A DNA stretch of 64,000 nt from an uncultured Campylobacterales bacterium (GTDB lineage: Bacteria; Campylobacterota; Campylobacteria; Campylobacterales; Arcobacteraceae): positions 62,001-126,000 of the forward strand of contig CANNFB010000006.1 of assembly GCA_947503785.1 (NCBI GenBank), written 5' to 3'. Below, piece after piece: positions 61,442 to 64,000 of this stretch. The number at the start of each line of letters is the position of its first letter. Position 1 is the stretch's first letter. The translations under genes were made by a program, and so were the position numbers. Under the pieces are notes generated by a model. The model saw only the letters and a program-made list of their open reading frames with translations. It did not search any database and was not told the DNA's origin.

Positions 61442-62734
61442 ATGAAAAATAAATTTTTAATAGTCTCACTTTTAACTTTTGTATTTATAATTGTAGTATT
61501 TTATATAACTATTCAGTTTATACAACCGCCATCTAAAAAAGAGTTTGTCATTGCAAGTGGTTCAATTAATGGCCAATATCATAAAACAGCATTAATGTAT
61601 AAAGAAATACTAGAAAAACAAAAAGTAAAAGTAAATATTGTTACATCAAATGGTTCTATTGATAATCTTAAATTATTAAAAGATAAAAAAGTTGATATGG
61701 CATTTGTTCAAAATGGAATTGATTATGATCAAAAAGATATTCAAATAAGATCACTAGCTTCTACATTCTATGAACCTCTATGGATATTTTATAAAAATGA
61801 AAAATATTCTATGAATTATATTGTTGAATTAACTTCAAAAAAAATATCAATAGGTAAAGAAGGAAGTGGTTCTTATGATTTAGCTTCAAAAATATTAAGT
61901 GATAGTAATATTGATAATGAAAATTCAAAGATTTTTAACTATTCAACAGAAGAAGGAAAGAATAAACTTTTAAAAGGAGATATTGATGCTATTTTTCTTG
62001 TTAGCGCGCCAAGTTCTTCTGTAATAAAAGAACTATTAGAAAACCCCAATATAAATCTTTTTAGTTTAAAAAGGGCCAAAGCATATAGTAGAAAGTATAG
62101 TTTCCTTGAATCAATAAAACTTTATGAAGGAACTATTAATTTATATAAAAATGTTCCTTCTGAAGATATCAATTTATTAACTACCACCGCTTCACTTGTT
62201 GTAAGAGATGATTTTTCTGAAGAATTAACAAGATTAGTTTTAAAAAGTATTAAAGAACTTCATAATAAAAAAAATCTTTTTGAAGCAGAAAACCAATTTC
62301 CAAATATAGATAATATTGCAATTCCTGCAAGCGAAGAAGCTCAAAGATATTTTACTTATGGAGATACATGGTTAGAAAAAATCTTTCCTTATTGGATTGC
62401 TTCAAATCTTGATAGATTAAAAATTTTAATAATCCCTTTATTAACACTTCTAATACCTTTAATAAAAGGTGGTTTTCCTCTTTATACTTGGAGTGTACGT
62501 TCAAAAATATATAGATGGTACGATGAACTTCAAGCACTTGATTTATCTCTTGAGACATTAAACAATGAGGATTTAAAAGCTAAACTTTTAGAAATTGAAG
62601 AATTAAAAAAAGAGATTAAGAAAGAAACAAAGGTTCCTCTTTCTTATATGGGGGAATATTATGATTTAATCATGCATTTGGAACTTGTAATCTCAAAGTT
62701 AAATACTAAAATAAATAACTTAAAAGGGATTTAA
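61442..62734 (+). CDS. TAXI-family TRAP transporter solute-binding protein
   Basis: FVIASGSINGQYHKTALMYKEIL...; C-terminal TM. Confidence 0.85.
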   Translation: MKNKFLIVSLLTFVFIIVVFYITIQFIQPPSKKEFVIASGSINGQYHKTALMYKEILEKQKVKVNIVTSNGSIDNLKLLKDKKVDMAFVQNGIDYDQKDIQIRSLASTFYEPLWIFYKNEKYSMNYIVELTSKKISIGKEGSGSYDLASKILSDSNIDNENSKIFNYSTEEGKNKLLKGDIDAIFLVSAPSSSVIKELLENPNINLFSLKRAKAYSRKYSFLESIKLYEGTINLYKNVPSEDINLLTTTASLVVRDDFSEELTRLVLKSIKELHNKKNLFEAENQFPNIDNIAIPASEEAQRYFTYGDTWLEKIFPYWIASNLDRLKILIIPLLTLLIPLIKGGFPLYTWSVRSKIYRWYDELQALDLSLETLNNEDLKAKLLEIEELKKEIKKETKVPLSYMGEYYDLIMHLELVISKLNTKINNLKGI

Positions 62735-62918
62735 TCCCTTTTCTTCTCCGAATATTACTATTATTTCAATCTTTAAAATACAAAATCTAGCTACCAAATT
62801 ACAAAAAAGTCTTTTTTATATCCTTTTACTACTGTTATAATTCTTTCTATAAATAGATATTTATAAAAAGCTGACGTTTAAGTTTAATTTTTAAAATCTA
62901 AGAAAAAAAGGATTACAG

Positions 62919-63701
62919 ATGAGCAACCTAATTGAAGGTTATTTAGGTGAAACTACAAACAGAAAAAAAAGTAAAGTTCCTGCAAAGCTTGATTATATTC
63001 AAAGTGCAACAGGATTGATTTTAGGTTTATTTATGTGGGGACATATGTTATTTGTCTCAACTATTTTAATTAGCAAAGATTTTATGTATACCGTTACAAA
63101 AATTTTTGAAGCAGATTTTATTTTTGATGGAGGAAGCCCTATTATTGTATCACTAATAGCATTAGCAATATTCATTATATTTATAGTTCATGCTGCGATG
63201 GGAATTAGAAAACTTCCTATTAATTTAAAGCAATATCAAGTTATGAAAGCTCATAGTGAATATATGAATCATGAAGATACTAAGCTTTGGTTTATTCAAG
63301 CTTTTACTGGTTTTGCTATGTTCTTCCTAGGTTCTATTCACTTATATATTATTATGACAAACTCAGCTGATATTGGTCCTTATGCAAGTGCTGATAGAGT
63401 TTGGTCTGAGTGGATGTGGCCTTTATATATTCTTTTATTATTAGCAGTTGAATTTCATGGAACAATTGGCCTTTACCGATTATGTGTTAAATGGGGTTGG
63501 TTTGATGGTAAAGATCCTAAAGCTACAAGAATTAAACTTAAAAAAATCAAAAAGATAGTGACGTGGTTTTTCTTAATTCTAGGATTTACAACATTATTAG
63601 CTTATATGAAAATAGGTTATGAGCATGCTGATAAAGTTGGCGAAAAATATACTCCAACTGCATGTATGGAATATCAAATTAGCGTAAAAGGAGTTGCGTA
63701 A
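62919..63701 (+). CDS. frdC: Fumarate reductase cytochrome b subunit
   Basis: [22 protein letters not shown]; histidine-containing TMs; followed by frdA. Confidence 0.94.
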   Translation: MSNLIEGYLGETTNRKKSKVPAKLDYIQSATGLILGLFMWGHMLFVSTILISKDFMYTVTKIFEADFIFDGGSPIIVSLIALAIFIIFIVHAAMGIRKLPINLKQYQVMKAHSEYMNHEDTKLWFIQAFTGFAMFFLGSIHLYIIMTNSADIGPYASADRVWSEWMWPLYILLLLAVEFHGTIGLYRLCVKWGWFDGKDPKATRIKLKKIKKIVTWFFLILGFTTLLAYMKIGYEHADKVGEKYTPTACMEYQISVKGVA

Positions 63702-64000
63702 TGAAAATTAATTACTGTGACGCATTAGTTATTGGTGGAGGATTAGCAGGTTTAAGAGCTGCTGTTGCTGCACAGAAAAAAGGATTGAGTACTGTTGTTT
63801 TATCTTTAGTTCCGGTAAAAAGATCTCATAGTGCCGCTGCTCAAGGTGGTATGCAAGCATCAGTAGGTAATGCAAAGATGTCTGATGGAGACAATGAAGA
63901 TTTACACTTTGCAGATACTGTAAAGGGAAGTGACTGGGGATGTGATCAAGTAGTTGCAAGAATGTTTGTACATACTGCACCAAAAGCAATTAGAGAATTA
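63701..64000 (+). CDS. frdA: Fumarate reductase flavoprotein subunit (partial, runs off window)
   Basis: ATGA overlap with frd[55 protein letters not shown]. Confidence 0.95.
   Translation, partial: MKINYCDALVIGGGLAGLRAAVAAQKKGLSTVVLSLVPVKRSHSAAAQGGMQASVGNAKMSDGDNEDLHFADTVKGSDWGCDQVVARMFVHTAPKAIREL

Noticed and set aside
1-64000. Mobile elements, prophage, tRNA or rRNA
   Set aside because: No transposase, integrase or phage structural genes recognised, and no tRNA/rRNA-like sequence noticed by eye; a tRNAscan/Infernal run would be needed to exclude RNAs formally.

Overview
AT-rich chromosomal window, most like the Campylobacterota (Arcobacter-type) from protein content and the napAGHBFLD gene order. 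I see no rRNA, tRNA, CRISPR or transposase. Three blocks stand out. (1) ~1-13.2 kb: a PQQ-dependent alcohol oxidation locus with pqqB (partial), a 24-aa pqqA missed by the ORF track, a quinoprotein alcohol dehydrogenase with the lanthanide-type WDYD signature, ped-like ABC/beta-propeller genes, a cytochrome c550, a SoxYZ-like carrier and a metallohydrolase. Five of its promoters share one architecture: GCTATA-N5-GCTATA-N9-TATACTT. (2) ~24.8-39.9 kb and 50.6-58.1 kb: denitrification and nitrate reduction genes (norCB, nirS, nirC-J-F-cobA/nirE, fused nirDL, cysG N-terminal half, two Crp/Fnr regulators, napAGHBFLD). Several promoters carry Crp/Fnr-type boxes centred about 41.5 bp upstream of the inferred start. 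(3) 58.55-58.9 kb: two tandem, unannotated sRNA-like elements with covarying stems and C/U-rich (anti-Shine-Dalgarno-like) loops, the first with a Crp/Fnr-like box at -41.5. Other observations: a lysE gene flanked by 57-bp direct repeats derived from the cobA 3' end, and a chemotaxis receptor with a frameshift at its start. The rest is mostly housekeeping and transport. Transcription starts are inferred from -10 boxes, not measured.
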